DNA of 64,000 nucleotides from Flavihumibacter fluminis (GCF_021491375.1 NZ_JAKEVY010000001.1:372001-436000), one strand, 5' to 3'. Positions 1-7,849 are shown, counted from the first letter of the stretch. Program-made: numbers and translations. Notes: generated from the letters alone by a model not told the origin.

Positions 1-1
1 T

Positions 2-967
2 TACAGTGATATCGATAATAATTTATGTCCGGCTAATGAAAGAGTCTACGCACTGCTCGATACCATCTTCACCGAAGTAGCAGCCCTCTTCCCAATGGAA
101 TACATCCACATGGGTGGTGATGAAGCGTACAAGGGCTGGTGGGAGAAATCGCCGGCAATAAAAGCCCTCATGCAGCGCGAGAAACTGAAAGACATGCACG
201 AAGTGCAGAGTTATTTCGTGAAGCGGGTTAGCAAGATCATCGCCTCCAAGGGCAAGAAGATGATGGGCTGGGATGAGATTATGGAAGGCGGACTCGCTCC
301 TGGTGCAGCAGTAATGAGCTGGCAGGGTGAGAAAGGTGGTATTGCTGCATCTAAAATGAAACATCCCGTAGTGATGTCTCCGAATACCTATACTTATGTG
401 GATTTGTACCAGGGTGATCCTTTGTCGGAGCCTCCTACTTATGGTATGGTTCGACTGAAAAAAACCTATGAATTTAATCCGGTTCCGGCGGGCGCTGATC
501 CGGCTTATGTATTAGGCGGACAAGCCAATCTCTGGAGTGAACGTTTGCATACGGTTCGGCATGCAGAGTACATGTTATGGCCAAGAGCTTTTGCAGTAGC
601 GGAATCAGTTTGGAGTCCGCAAACCAAAAAAGACTGGACCAGTTTTGTGAACAGAATAGAAAAACATTTTGATCGCTTTGACCAGGCAGGTATCAACTAT
701 TCCACCAGTATGTATGACCCCATAGTTTCAGTGCGTTTGAAGGATACGTCTGTGGAAGTAAGCATGCAAACAGAAGTACCCAATCTGAACATTCATTACA
801 GTTTTGATGAATTTCCGCCCGATAATTATTATCCGGAATACAAGAGTCCGATTGTTTTTCCTGCTGGTGCCAGCACCTTGCGCGTTCAAACTTATCGCAA
901 TGGAAAACCGATTGGCAAGTTGATGATCTTACCACTGGCGGAATTGCGAAAACGCATTCGTAAATAA
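2..967 (+). CDS. Beta-N-acetylhexosaminidase (GH20), C-terminal part, cut by window edge
   Basis: This is the C-terminal 321 codons of a family 20 glycoside hydrolase, which releases terminal GlcNAc or GalNAc from chitooligosaccharides and glycans. The open frame runs from base 2 without a stop, so the true start lies outside the window; an internal ATG at 95 is not the start. The catalytic Asp-Glu pair lies in HMGGDEA (ATG 95 encodes the Met shortly before it). The later MSWQGE and QANLWSE segments match tryptophans that line the GH20 active site. After about residue 235 comes a beta-rich tail like the C-terminal domain of bacterial hexosaminidases. The next gene is convergent and begins directly after this stop. 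Family assignment is secure; the natural substrate is not shown by the sequence. Confidence 0.92.
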   Translation, partial: YSDIDNNLCPANERVYALLDTIFTEVAALFPMEYIHMGGDEAYKGWWEKSPAIKALMQREKLKDMHEVQSYFVKRVSKIIASKGKKMMGWDEIMEGGLAPGAAVMSWQGEKGGIAASKMKHPVVMSPNTYTYVDLYQGDPLSEPPTYGMVRLKKTYEFNPVPAGADPAYVLGGQANLWSERLHTVRHAEYMLWPRAFAVAESVWSPQTKKDWTSFVNRIEKHFDRFDQAGINYSTSMYDPIVSVRLKDTSVEVSMQTEVPNLNIHYSFDEFPPDNYYPEYKSPIVFPAGASTLRVQTYRNGKPIGKLMILPLAELRKRIRK

Positions 968-1426
968 TCAGTCTTCAAACTGAAATTTGACGAGTCGCCA
1001 GAATTGATCAAGTGCAATGAGGCGCGCTTTGAAAAAGCTGATCAGCTCCGGCCAGTCGGCTTTGTTCAAAACCGATGCGCGTTCAAGCGCTATATAAACG
1101 CGACTGATTTCCTGTCCCGTTTGGTTGTAGCTGGTGGACTCCCAGATCCAGTCATCAAAGCCCGTGGTTTCGTTTAAAATACCCTGCAATTGCTGCAATT
1201 GTTCAAACACCTGCAAGCGCAGGAATGGATCGGGATCTGTTAAAACAAATCCAATACTGGCACCCCGATTGGGGGTATCCATGCGAATCAGCATATGTTT
1301 GACCCCGGTCTTGTAATTGATCCAGTTCTGCGGCTCCTCGTCAGCTGATAAAATGGGGGCCATATAAGTCCCAAATGCCGTGTAAAAAGCCTGTCGCAGT
1401 GCTGATGCCTGCTGTTTTGAATACAT
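968..1426 (-). CDS. DUF4268-type conserved protein
   Basis: A 152-residue soluble protein without signal peptide or membrane segment. The pattern (WINYKTG near residue 36, an RVYIAL strand, and WPELISFFKARLIALDQFW near the end) agrees with the DUF4268 family as I remember it, where it occurs alone or at the C-terminus of restriction-related proteins. No catalytic motif is visible and its function is unknown. The gene is convergent with the hexosaminidase, with no spare base between the two stops, and divergent from the small gene at 1519. The ATG start is the first in frame. Confidence 0.7.
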   Translation of the reverse strand: MYSKQQASALRQAFYTAFGTYMAPILSADEEPQNWINYKTGVKHMLIRMDTPNRGASIGFVLTDPDPFLRLQVFEQLQQLQGILNETTGFDDWIWESTSYNQTGQEISRVYIALERASVLNKADWPELISFFKARLIALDQFWRLVKFQFED

Positions 1427-1468
1427 GCCGCAAAAATAAATGCGGAAATGGGGAAAAAAAGCAGGAAA

Positions 1469-1496
1469 TTAGCACTGTGTTAGACATACTTAGCAC
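1469..1496. promoter_or_regulatory. Two direct TTAGCAC repeats in a divergent intergenic region
   Basis: The heptamer TTAGCAC occurs at 1469-1475 and again at 1490-1496, a spacing of 21 bases or about two helical turns. They sit in the 92-base gap between the divergent genes at 1426 and 1519. A dimeric regulator could bind such a spacing, but no partner is identified and chance is possible. Confidence 0.25.
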
Positions 1497-1518
1497 GGGA
1501 ATTGCTTACTGAAATCAT

Positions 1519-1785
1519 ATGCAGCAGATACAATTTGTGAAAAACATTCAATTCACCCGTTTGATCAAAGCGGAAGGACGCCTACGTGAGTTCAATTTCA
1601 GAAAAATGAGGGTGTTGCAGGAAACCTTGTTTTCCATCGATGTGGTAGATGATCGTGGCAACCGGATCATGTTTCGCATGCGTAAGGATGATCAGCACTG
1701 GACCATCATACCGCAAACCCTTCCTCAATGGGTTACTGAGCAGGAAAAACGAATGAGCGAGATGATTGAAGAGGAATTGGCCTAA
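1519..1785 (+). CDS. Small conserved-type hypothetical protein (88 aa)
   Basis: I do not recognise this family. The protein has 88 residues, is charged and has no signal peptide or membrane helix. The first two thirds look beta-rich (alternating hydrophobic strands around FSIDVVDD and RIMFRMRK) and the last 25 residues form an acidic helix ending EEELA. It is followed 40 bases later by cysM on the same strand, so the two may be cotranscribed. A larger reading frame from 1766 overlaps its end, but that frame is only an extension of cysM. The coding call rests on clean length, ATG start and spacing. Confidence 0.6.
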   Translation: MQQIQFVKNIQFTRLIKAEGRLREFNFRKMRVLQETLFSIDVVDDRGNRIMFRMRKDDQHWTIIPQTLPQWVTEQEKRMSEMIEEELA

Positions 1786-1825
1786 GTTTTATAACTTTCC
1801 AGTCTGCAAATCACAAATACAAGCA

Positions 1826-2713
1826 ATGGCTGGAATCCTGGACCTGGTGGGGAATACTCCCCTCGTTGAACTGAAGCACGTTATCGTCAATCCCAATGTA
1901 ACCATCCTCGCCAAACTCGAAGGCAATAATCCGGGTGGCAGTGTGAAAGACAGAGCCGCCTATGGTATGATCAAGGGCGCACTGGATCGCGGAGAAATCA
2001 AACCCGGCATCAAATTAATTGAAGCAACCAGTGGCAATACGGGTATTGCACTCGCCATGATTGCCAGTCTCTTTAATGTTGAAATAGAATTGGTCATGCC
2101 CGAAGATGCAACCCGCGAGCGCGTGCTCGGCATGGAAGCTTTTGGCGCCAAAGTGATACTCACACCCAAAGAAAAATCAATGGAAGGCGCGATTGATTAT
2201 GCCAATGCGCGGGTGGCAGAAGGTGGTTATCTGATGCTGAACCAATTCGCCAATCCGGATAATTACAATATGCATTATCGCACTACTGGTCCGGAGATCT
2301 GGAGAGACACCAACGGAACCGTAACCCATTTTGTTTCTGCGATGGGCACTACTGGTACCATTATGGGAGTATCCAGGTATTTGAAAGAACAAAATCCCGA
2401 TGTACAGATAGTAGGTTGTCAGCCTACGGATGGTTCCAGAATACCAGGCATTCGCAAATGGCCCGAAGCTTATCTGCCTAAAATTTTTGATCGCAGCAGA
2501 GTAGATCGCATCATAGAATTAGCTGAAACGGATGCGCGTAAAATGGCCATCCGGTTAGCAAGAGAGGAAGCCATCTTCAGTGGCATGAGCAGTGGTGGTG
2601 CAGTACATGCCGCGATTGAATTATCCAAAGAATTAAGCTCCGGAGTAATAGTTTGTATCATCTGTGATCGCGGTGATCGTTATCTCTCATCTGATCTCTT
2701 TGAAAAGAAATGA
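1826..2713 (+). CDS. cysM: Cysteine synthase B (O-acetylserine sulfhydrylase)
   Basis: A PLP-dependent enzyme of 295 residues that makes L-cysteine from O-acetylserine (or O-phosphoserine in some lineages) and a sulfur donor. The PLP lysine is K41 in NNPGGSVKDRAAYG, the substrate loop is EATSGNTGIALA at 67-78, and a GMSSGGAV phosphate-binding segment is near the C-terminus. The NPGGSVKDR form favours CysM over CysK. An in-frame frame extends to 1766, but the ATG at 1826 gives the usual family length and avoids overlapping the upstream gene. The stop overlaps the start of the SET-domain gene by four bases (ATGA), which implies translational coupling. Confidence 0.92.
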   Translation: MAGILDLVGNTPLVELKHVIVNPNVTILAKLEGNNPGGSVKDRAAYGMIKGALDRGEIKPGIKLIEATSGNTGIALAMIASLFNVEIELVMPEDATRERVLGMEAFGAKVILTPKEKSMEGAIDYANARVAEGGYLMLNQFANPDNYNMHYRTTGPEIWRDTNGTVTHFVSAMGTTGTIMGVSRYLKEQNPDVQIVGCQPTDGSRIPGIRKWPEAYLPKIFDRSRVDRIIELAETDARKMAIRLAREEAIFSGMSSGGAVHAAIELSKELSSGVIVCIICDRGDRYLSSDLFEKK

Positions 2714-3111
2714 TTCGATTTAAAGTAGAAAATCATAAAAGCAAAATTGACGGTACCGGATGTTTTGCTGCGCAACGCATTCCTGCCAGAAAAAAAATCG
2801 GTCAGCTGGGTGGTGAAATTGTTTCGGTGCGCGTAGCCCGGCAACGCATCAAACAACAAAAGAAAGTAGCGATGGTGGAATTTGGGGATGGCTATGCACT
2901 CGATGCTTCCATCAATGCCAATGCCTTACGTTATCTCAATCATTCCTGCGCGCCCAATACCTACATGCGCTGTTGTTATCAGAAAGTAGAATTTTACAGT
3001 TTGCGGCCCATCAAAAAAGGAGAAGAACTCACCTGCAATTATGGTGAAACACATCACGAAGGCAAACGCCGTTGTACCTGTGGCGCACCCAACTGTGTAG
3101 GCAAGATTTGA
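2710..3111 (+). CDS. SET-domain protein with post-SET cysteines
   Basis: A 133-residue protein consisting of a SET domain, the fold of protein-lysine methyltransferases that use S-adenosylmethionine. It shows the N-terminal GTGCFA motif (15-20), NHSC at 77-80, the GEELTCNYG segment with the conserved Tyr111, and a C-terminal CTCGAPNC (C122, C124, C129). In eukaryotic SUV39-type enzymes such post-SET cysteines plus the Cys of NHSC bind a zinc ion, and all four are present here. There is no pre-SET domain. It overlaps cysM by four bases. The substrate is unknown; a ribosomal or DNA-binding protein lysine would be an inference only. Confidence 0.88.
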   Translation: MIRFKVENHKSKIDGTGCFAAQRIPARKKIGQLGGEIVSVRVARQRIKQQKKVAMVEFGDGYALDASINANALRYLNHSCAPNTYMRCCYQKVEFYSLRPIKKGEELTCNYGETHHEGKRRCTCGAPNCVGKI

Positions 3112-3142
3112 AGAATTAACATATCCACAAGCTGTGCATAAG

Positions 3143-3150
3143 TAACTTTG
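3143..3150 (+). promoter_or_regulatory. Candidate -7 element of the phoH promoter
   Basis: TAACTTTG matches the Bacteroidota housekeeping -7 consensus TAnnTTTG and lies 47 bases before the chosen phoH start. A well-spaced -33 TTTG is not evident, so the call is tentative. Confidence 0.35.
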
Positions 3151-3197
3151 TAAGGAACCTAGGTTAGGTTAAATTGTGTATCATAAACCTTTGTGCA

Positions 3198-4169
3198 TTG
3201 ACTGAAAAAATTATCAACCTCGAAACCGTTAACCCGATTGAATTCTTTGGTGTTAACAATGGTAAACTGGATATCCTAAAAAAGAAATTTCCCCTTCTCA
3301 AAATATTATCACGCGGAACACAGATCAAATTAAGCGGCGCTCCTGAACAGGTAGATACAGCGAAAGAAAAAATTGATCTCATTGTGCAATACCTGGAGCG
3401 CAATGGACACATGAGTGAAAATTATTTTGAGCAGATTTTAGGTGGCGATGATGCTGAGACTGTAGACAATTTTGTTGACCGCAATCCCAATGATATTCTG
3501 GTATTCGGTCCGAATGGCAAAACAGTTCGTGCGCGTACAGCCAATCAGAAAAAGATGGTAATAGGCGCCGACAAGAATGATATCCTGTTTGCGATTGGTC
3601 CGGCTGGTACAGGTAAAACCTATACCGCTGTTGCCCTGGCCGTACGTGCCCTGAAAAACAAGATCGTCAAGAAAATCATTCTGACCCGTCCGGCTGTGGA
3701 AGCAGGAGAAAGCCTGGGTTTCTTACCCGGTGATCTCAAGGAAAAGATCGACCCTTACTTACGCCCATTATACGATGCCCTGGATGACATGATTCCGGCA
3801 GACAAGCTTGGTTACTACATGAGTAACAGAACCATTGAGATTGCGCCCCTCGCCTACATGCGCGGACGTACACTCGACAATGCCTTCATTATTCTGGATG
3901 AAGCCCAGAATGCCACCGACCTGCAGCTCAAAATGTTTTTGACGCGGATTGGTGCCAATGCAAAAGCTATTATTACCGGTGATTTGACCCAGGTAGATCT
4001 TCCCAAGAATCAGAAAAGCGGACTGGAAAAAGCAGTCCGCATTCTGAAAAACGTGGATGGCATCTCCCATATCGCCCTGGATGAGGAAGATGTGGTTCGT
4101 CACCGACTGGTAAAAGCCATTATCCGGGCTTATGACAGAGAAAAAGAGCGGGAACAGCAAGCTCAGTAA
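3198..4169 (+). CDS. phoH: PhoH family ATPase
   Basis: A cytoplasmic 323-residue PhoH-family ATPase, thought to act in RNA metabolism or phosphate stress. An N-terminal KH-like region (about residues 30-70) is followed by a P-loop ATPase with Walker A GPAGTGKT (about 134-141), RPAVEAGESLGFLPGD, Walker B FIILDEAQN and the sensor TGDLTQVDLP, all typical of the family. No ATG lies near the expected N-terminus. The TTG at 3198 gives TEKIINLE, the start seen in related proteins; a further upstream TTG at 3174 would add eight residues. It is followed by a strong terminator and is probably monocistronic. Confidence 0.9.
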   Translation: MTEKIINLETVNPIEFFGVNNGKLDILKKKFPLLKILSRGTQIKLSGAPEQVDTAKEKIDLIVQYLERNGHMSENYFEQILGGDDAETVDNFVDRNPNDILVFGPNGKTVRARTANQKKMVIGADKNDILFAIGPAGTGKTYTAVALAVRALKNKIVKKIILTRPAVEAGESLGFLPGDLKEKIDPYLRPLYDALDDMIPADKLGYYMSNRTIEIAPLAYMRGRTLDNAFIILDEAQNATDLQLKMFLTRIGANAKAIITGDLTQVDLPKNQKSGLEKAVRILKNVDGISHIALDEEDVVRHRLVKAIIRAYDREKEREQQAQ

Positions 4170-4176
4170 ACCTTTG

Positions 4177-4208
4177 GGCGTCAGTTTCACAACTGGCGCC
4201 TTTTCTTT
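4177..4208 (+). terminator. Rho-independent terminator after phoH
   Basis: A 10-bp stem (GGCGTCAGTT at 4177-4186 pairing with AACTGGCGCC at 4191-4200, one G-T wobble) with loop TCAC is followed by TTTTCTTT. It separates phoH from the lipoprotein-ppa operon. Confidence 0.8.
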
Positions 4209-4215
4209 ATGTTTG
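4208..4215 (+). promoter_or_regulatory. Candidate -7 element immediately before the lipoprotein gene
   Basis: TATGTTTG fits the consensus TAnnTTTG and ends five bases before the ATG at 4221. If it is used, transcription would begin at or next to the start codon, giving a nearly leaderless mRNA. Confidence 0.35.
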
Positions 4216-4220
4216 CAGCT

Positions 4221-4628
4221 ATGAAAAAAACAATCCTGGCTCAAGTTTTCATGGCCTCTGCCATTTTTATGGCAGCCTGTTCCAATGAAACCAGTTTCAC
4301 ACCGGCAGAAGATGCACAGGATGCTGGTCGCGAGTTTATCCGCGCTTCCCTGGATGGCAACATGCGCAAAGCGGAGTTTTATCTGCTGAAAGACTCTTCC
4401 AATAACATGCTGTTTGAAAAATGGAAAAAGGATTATTACAATAAACTGTCTACCGAAGAGCGGGTCTCTTTCAAGAACGCGAATATTCTGCCGATCAAGA
4501 TTGAGAATGAGAATGACTCTACGGTTCAATACTCTTTTTCCAATTCTTACAAAAGCAAAGACACTACCGTCATCAAAATTGTAAAGGTGAACGGCATCTG
4601 GCAGGTAGATCTGAAAGAATTACACTAA
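4221..4628 (+). CDS. Small lipoprotein, NTF2-like/DUF4878 type
   Basis: A 135-residue predicted lipoprotein. Its signal peptide ends in a lipobox (MAACSN), so it should be anchored in the inner or outer membrane on the periplasmic side. The mature part begins with a helical segment (AGREFIRASLDGNMRKAEFYL) and ends in strands with NGIWQVDL, the pattern of NTF2-like lipoproteins such as DUF4878. An in-frame ATG at 4209 is possible, but the ATG at 4221 gives a normal signal peptide. It is 25 bases upstream of ppa and probably cotranscribed. No enzymatic role is implied. Confidence 0.75.
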   Translation: MKKTILAQVFMASAIFMAACSNETSFTPAEDAQDAGREFIRASLDGNMRKAEFYLLKDSSNNMLFEKWKKDYYNKLSTEERVSFKNANILPIKIENENDSTVQYSFSNSYKSKDTTVIKIVKVNGIWQVDLKELH

Positions 4629-4653
4629 GCAAACCAACTGAAAAAAAAGAAAG

Positions 4654-5199
4654 ATGTTAACAGTATCACACCCCTGGCATGGTATTCCTACCGGCGAACA
4701 AGCTCCCCGTGTTGTAACTGCGGTAATTGAAATTCCCCAGGGATCAAGAGCCAAATACGAAATCGACAAAGAGAGTGGCCTTTTAAAACTCGACCGGATT
4801 ATTTATTCTTCATTCTATTACCCTTGTAACTACGGATTCATTCCCAAGACTTATGGTGATGACAAGGATCCCCTGGATATCCTGGTAATTACCAGTCAGC
4901 CTGTACAGGCCATGTGCCTGATGGAAGCCAAGGTAATTGGGGTGATGCGCATGATCGACAGCGGCGATGCAGATGATAAAATCATCGCGGTAGCGGCCAA
5001 TGATCCCAGCGTGAATTATTACAACAATATTGAAGAGCTGCCCAAACATTTCTTTGATGAACTGCGGCATTTCTTTGAAGAATACAAGCGCCTGGAGAAC
5101 AAGAGTGTGGTGGTAAATGAATTCCAGGACAAGGCAACTGCCCTGAAGATTATCCAGGACGGTATTGCTTTTTACAAAGAAACTTTCCAGAAAGGCTGA
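4654..5199 (+). CDS. ppa: Inorganic pyrophosphatase, family I
   Basis: A soluble 181-residue family I pyrophosphatase that hydrolyses PPi to two phosphates and drives biosynthetic reactions. It carries the ExxxGSRxKYE-like segment ([12 protein letters not shown]), [15 protein letters not shown] and the metal-binding signature DKDPLDILV with its three aspartates. Length is normal for the family. It follows a lipoprotein gene and its TGA overlaps the ATG of the transporter gene (ATGA-type overlap at 5197-5201), so these three genes appear to be one operon. Confidence 0.95.
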   Translation: MLTVSHPWHGIPTGEQAPRVVTAVIEIPQGSRAKYEIDKESGLLKLDRIIYSSFYYPCNYGFIPKTYGDDKDPLDILVITSQPVQAMCLMEAKVIGVMRMIDSGDADDKIIAVAANDPSVNYYNNIEELPKHFFDELRHFFEEYKRLENKSVVVNEFQDKATALKIIQDGIAFYKETFQKG

Positions 5200-5618
5200 T
5201 GCCCGCTTCCGAACTCATATTGATAATTGGGATCGGTTTGCTGGCTGGCGTTTTAAGCGGACTGGTAGGCATCGGTGGAGGAATCGTGCTGGTGCCTGCC
5301 CTCGTTTATTTTCTCAAGTATAGCCAGCACCAGGCACAGGGTACTTCCCTCGGGGTGCTGATGTTACCCGTGGTGTTTCTAGGCTTTTATCAATACTATA
5401 AATATGCCCAGGCACAGGGCACTCCTATTGATTTGAAAGTGGTGGGACTGCTGGCAGTTGGCTTCATTTTAGGCGGACTGCTGGGAGGAAAAATTGCTAC
5501 CCGTATTGATGGTGAACTGATGAAGAAAATCTTCGCGGTGCTGATGCTGTACTCCGCAGTTAAATTACTCCATTGGGACCAGGTGGTGCTGCGCTGGATC
5601 AAATCCGTCTTTAGCTGA
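5199..5618 (+). CDS. Half-size TSUP (TauE/SafE) family membrane protein
   Basis: A 139-residue integral membrane protein with about four transmembrane helices and a C-terminal tail. The N-terminal GLLAGVLSGLVGIGGGIVLVPAL motif is the signature of the TauE/SafE sulfite-exporter family. Complete members carry two such halves (about 250 residues), so this one-repeat protein would have to dimerise. It is translationally coupled to ppa. The cargo is unknown; small anions or organosulfur compounds are transported by characterised relatives. No frameshift scar is visible downstream, where the next gene is convergent and overlaps by 8 bases. Confidence 0.82.
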   Translation: MPASELILIIGIGLLAGVLSGLVGIGGGIVLVPALVYFLKYSQHQAQGTSLGVLMLPVVFLGFYQYYKYAQAQGTPIDLKVVGLLAVGFILGGLLGGKIATRIDGELMKKIFAVLMLYSAVKLLHWDQVVLRWIKSVFS

Positions 5619-6372
5619 AATAACGTTTGATGATCCGGAGCTGGTGGGTTCTTTTCTTTTGATCGCGACTGATAATGCCCTGGTGATCGATATCATCAAT
5701 TCTTACTTTGCCGGAGGAATGAATGATTTCATGATCGTTCAGCAAAATACCTACATGGGTAATGCGACCATCCGGTTCATCGAAGAAAGCAAGGTCTCCA
5801 GGTTGTGCTTCCTGCAGAAAACCAATCGACTCTCCTTCTGTTGCCTGCATCCAGGCATCCCGTTGCATGTGGATACCGAGTTGGCGATAGACCATCTGCA
5901 CAAAACCACTGCAATCAATTCCTGCAAAGGTTCTGCCGCCCCAGAGATAAGCTGTATTCAGGTATTGCAGCGCGATCTCCTGTAGTTGGATATGTTTGTC
6001 TTCGTCGACTGTGTTTATCGTGAGCCCGGTAAAGGAAATGGAAAATACGCCTGCTTTAATTGGTTCGGGGTAAACAGGTGTGCCCATGAATACCGGCATC
6101 GGTTGTCCGTTTACGTTAGCAAAGCCCAGTTCCCGATCGTAATAGCCTGTTGGCTCGATGGGCGTTGCCAGTTCCGCGAGTTGTATGGCCTGGCACCAAC
6201 CTTCATAGCCATCGTGCAGGGATCGGATTTGCAACCAGCCATCGACACTGTTATCCAGCACGTGTACTTGCTCACCTAAGAGCAACTGGCTGGTCATTTC
6301 ACTGCGATGGTTAGGTGTTTCCCTAACGGGACAAACAGAAACAACTGGGATATAAATCGCTTGGGTAAACAT
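5611..6372 (-). CDS. NlpC/P60 (C40) peptidase with SH3-like domains
   Basis: A 253-residue cell-wall peptidase of the NlpC/P60 family, which cuts gamma-D-Glu-diaminopimelate type links in peptidoglycan peptides. An N-terminal SH3b-like segment (about residues 10-65, VRETPNHRSEMTSQLLLGEQ) precedes the catalytic domain. The nucleophile Cys is in FAGIDCSGFVQ, the His in THVGILL, and a third polar residue in HSSG. No clear signal peptide is present. A GTG at 6381 could add three residues, but the ATG at 6372 is the simpler start. It is convergent with the ppa operon and divergent from the sigma factor gene. Confidence 0.88.
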   Translation of the reverse strand: MFTQAIYIPVVSVCPVRETPNHRSEMTSQLLLGEQVHVLDNSVDGWLQIRSLHDGYEGWCQAIQLAELATPIEPTGYYDRELGFANVNGQPMPVFMGTPVYPEPIKAGVFSISFTGLTINTVDEDKHIQLQEIALQYLNTAYLWGGRTFAGIDCSGFVQMVYRQLGIHMQRDAWMQATEGESIGFLQEAQPGDLAFFDEPDGRITHVGILLNDHEIIHSSGKVRIDDIDHQGIISRDQKKRTHQLRIIKRYFS

Positions 6373-6435
6373 ATTCAACACAAATTATGGAAAACACGCC
6401 AACTGGCATCTCTATAAAAATGATAAATTGTACCA

Positions 6436-7014
6436 GTGAATAGCGACAAGTACAACCATATCAGCGAACAGGAACTACTGCGCCGGTTTTACCAGGACCG
6501 TAACAAGGAGTGGTTGGGTATCCTGTTGCAGCGGTACACACTCCTATTATTAGGTGTGTGCATGAAGTACCTGAAGAATGAAGAAGCTGCCCGTGATGCC
6601 GTGCAACAGATCTTTCTGAAAGCCATCACCGAACTGGAGAAATACGAGGTGGAATTTATCAAGTCGTGGTTGTACATGATTGCGAAAAATCATTGCTTGA
6701 TGCAGTTCCGGGATAAAAACCGGCAGCTGGTGGAATTATCGGAGCAGATGGTGCAAGTAGAAGACCAGGAAGACAAACTATCGATTAAGGAAAAAGACCA
6801 ACTGCTCGATTGGATGCATGAGAGTATAAAAAACCTGAATCCGGAGCAGCAGCAATGTGTAACTTTATTCTACCTGAAAAAAAGAAGTTACCAGGAAGTG
6901 TCGGAACTAACGGGCTACAGCATCCTGCAGGTGAAGAGCAGTATTCAGAATGGGAAACGAAACCTGCGATTGATGATACAGCGCAGGCTGAAGGAAAATG
7001 AAAGCAGCAAATGA
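6436..7014 (+). CDS. ECF-type RNA polymerase sigma factor
   Basis: A 192-residue sigma-70 family protein with region 2 (EAARDAVQQIFLKAITELEKYE and the -10 binding helix) and a region 4 helix-turn-helix near QQQCVTLFYLKKRSYQEVSELTGYS. It begins with GTG; no better ATG is available. It overlaps the next gene by four bases (ATGA), the usual arrangement with an anti-sigma partner. It would redirect RNA polymerase to a small regulon in response to a signal relayed by that partner. Confidence 0.88.
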   Translation: MNSDKYNHISEQELLRRFYQDRNKEWLGILLQRYTLLLLGVCMKYLKNEEAARDAVQQIFLKAITELEKYEVEFIKSWLYMIAKNHCLMQFRDKNRQLVELSEQMVQVEDQEDKLSIKEKDQLLDWMHESIKNLNPEQQQCVTLFYLKKRSYQEVSELTGYSILQVKSSIQNGKRNLRLMIQRRLKENESSK

Positions 7015-7367
7015 ACAATTTACTCAACATATTAACCAATAGCAATAAGGATATCGACAATCAGTTGCTGATGGACTATATCAGTGGGAAATTGTCGCAT
7101 TCCGATCGCCATCTCGTAGAAGCCTGGCTGCAGGAAAACGAGTTTGAATCCGATGCATTGGAAGGACTGGAAGCTTTTGGCAACAAGGAAGAATTGCAGC
7201 GTTATGTCAACCAGCTCAATAAGGAATTGAAGCTCTACCTGCAGAGCAAAAAACAACGCCGGGAAAAGAAAAGGATCAGGGAAAATCCCTGGACATACCT
7301 GGCGATTCTCCTGATCCTTGCCTTTCTTATTTTAGCCTATGTAGTGCTTCAATTATTGAATCGCTAA
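7011..7367 (+). CDS. Single-pass membrane protein, putative anti-sigma partner
   Basis: A 118-residue protein with a soluble N-terminal part and one C-terminal transmembrane helix (about residues 94-114), leaving almost nothing outside the membrane. The start MDYISGKLSHSDRHLVEAWL resembles the N-terminus of Bacteroidota anti-sigma proteins, which often open with a short helix that grips the sigma factor. There is no zinc-binding HxxxCxxC motif. Coupling to the sigma gene by a four-base overlap supports the assignment, but an extracytoplasmic sensor domain is absent. Its 3' end overlaps the guanine deaminase gene by four bases. Confidence 0.65.
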   Translation: MNNLLNILTNSNKDIDNQLLMDYISGKLSHSDRHLVEAWLQENEFESDALEGLEAFGNKEELQRYVNQLNKELKLYLQSKKQRREKKRIRENPWTYLAILLILAFLILAYVVLQLLNR

Positions 7368-7849
7368 TAGAGAGTTTTATTCTCCATCGCTTTCCATTTC
7401 TCAAATACGGATCCAGCTTCCGGATGAATTACATGAACAAAAGGAATCTGTCTTGCTGCATGAGGGATTGCGATCTCTTCATAAATAAAGGAATCATCAA
7501 AACCCGCGGCTGCAGCATCCTGTTTGGAAGCGGCAAATACAATGCGTTCCGGCCTAGCCCAATAGAGTGCACCCATGCACATCGGGCAGGGTTCACAGGA
7601 AGAATAGACCGTACATCCGGTTAACTGGAAATCGTTGAGTTGTTTACAGGCTTCGCGGATGGCTACCACTTCTGCATGCGCCGTGGGATCATTGGTGCAG
7701 AGCACCCGGTTATGGGCCTTTGCTAAAACCTGATTGTCTTTCACGATCACACAACCAAAGGGTCCGCCCTCTCCTGCTTCCATTCCTTTCACAGCTTCAG
7801 CAATGGCCATCTCCAGAAAAAACAGATCGTTGTTCCCGGTTTGCTCCAT
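7364..7849 (-). CDS. guaD: Guanine deaminase, cytidine-deaminase fold
   Basis: A 161-residue zinc deaminase closely resembling the Bacillus guanine deaminase, which converts guanine to xanthine. The zinc ligands and catalytic Glu are visible in TAHAEVVAI (HAE) and SSCEPCPMC (PCxxC). The C-terminal FDDSFIYEEI segment and the near-terminal W-K tail match the GuaD subfamily rather than tRNA adenosine deaminase. It starts two bases after the stop of the upstream lipoprotein gene, so the two form an operon. Nucleoside or other base deamination cannot be excluded. Confidence 0.85.
   Translation of the reverse strand: MEQTGNNDLFFLEMAIAEAVKGMEAGEGGPFGCVIVKDNQVLAKAHNRVLCTNDPTAHAEVVAIREACKQLNDFQLTGCTVYSSCEPCPMCMGALYWARPERIVFAASKQDAAAAGFDDSFIYEEIAIPHAARQIPFVHVIHPEAGSVFEKWKAMENKTLY

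Noticed and set aside
3768-4529. Long minus-strand open frame (253 codons) opposite phoH and the lipoprotein gene
   Set aside because: It lies across two well-supported genes and a terminator, has no recognisable domain and reads as an antisense shadow.
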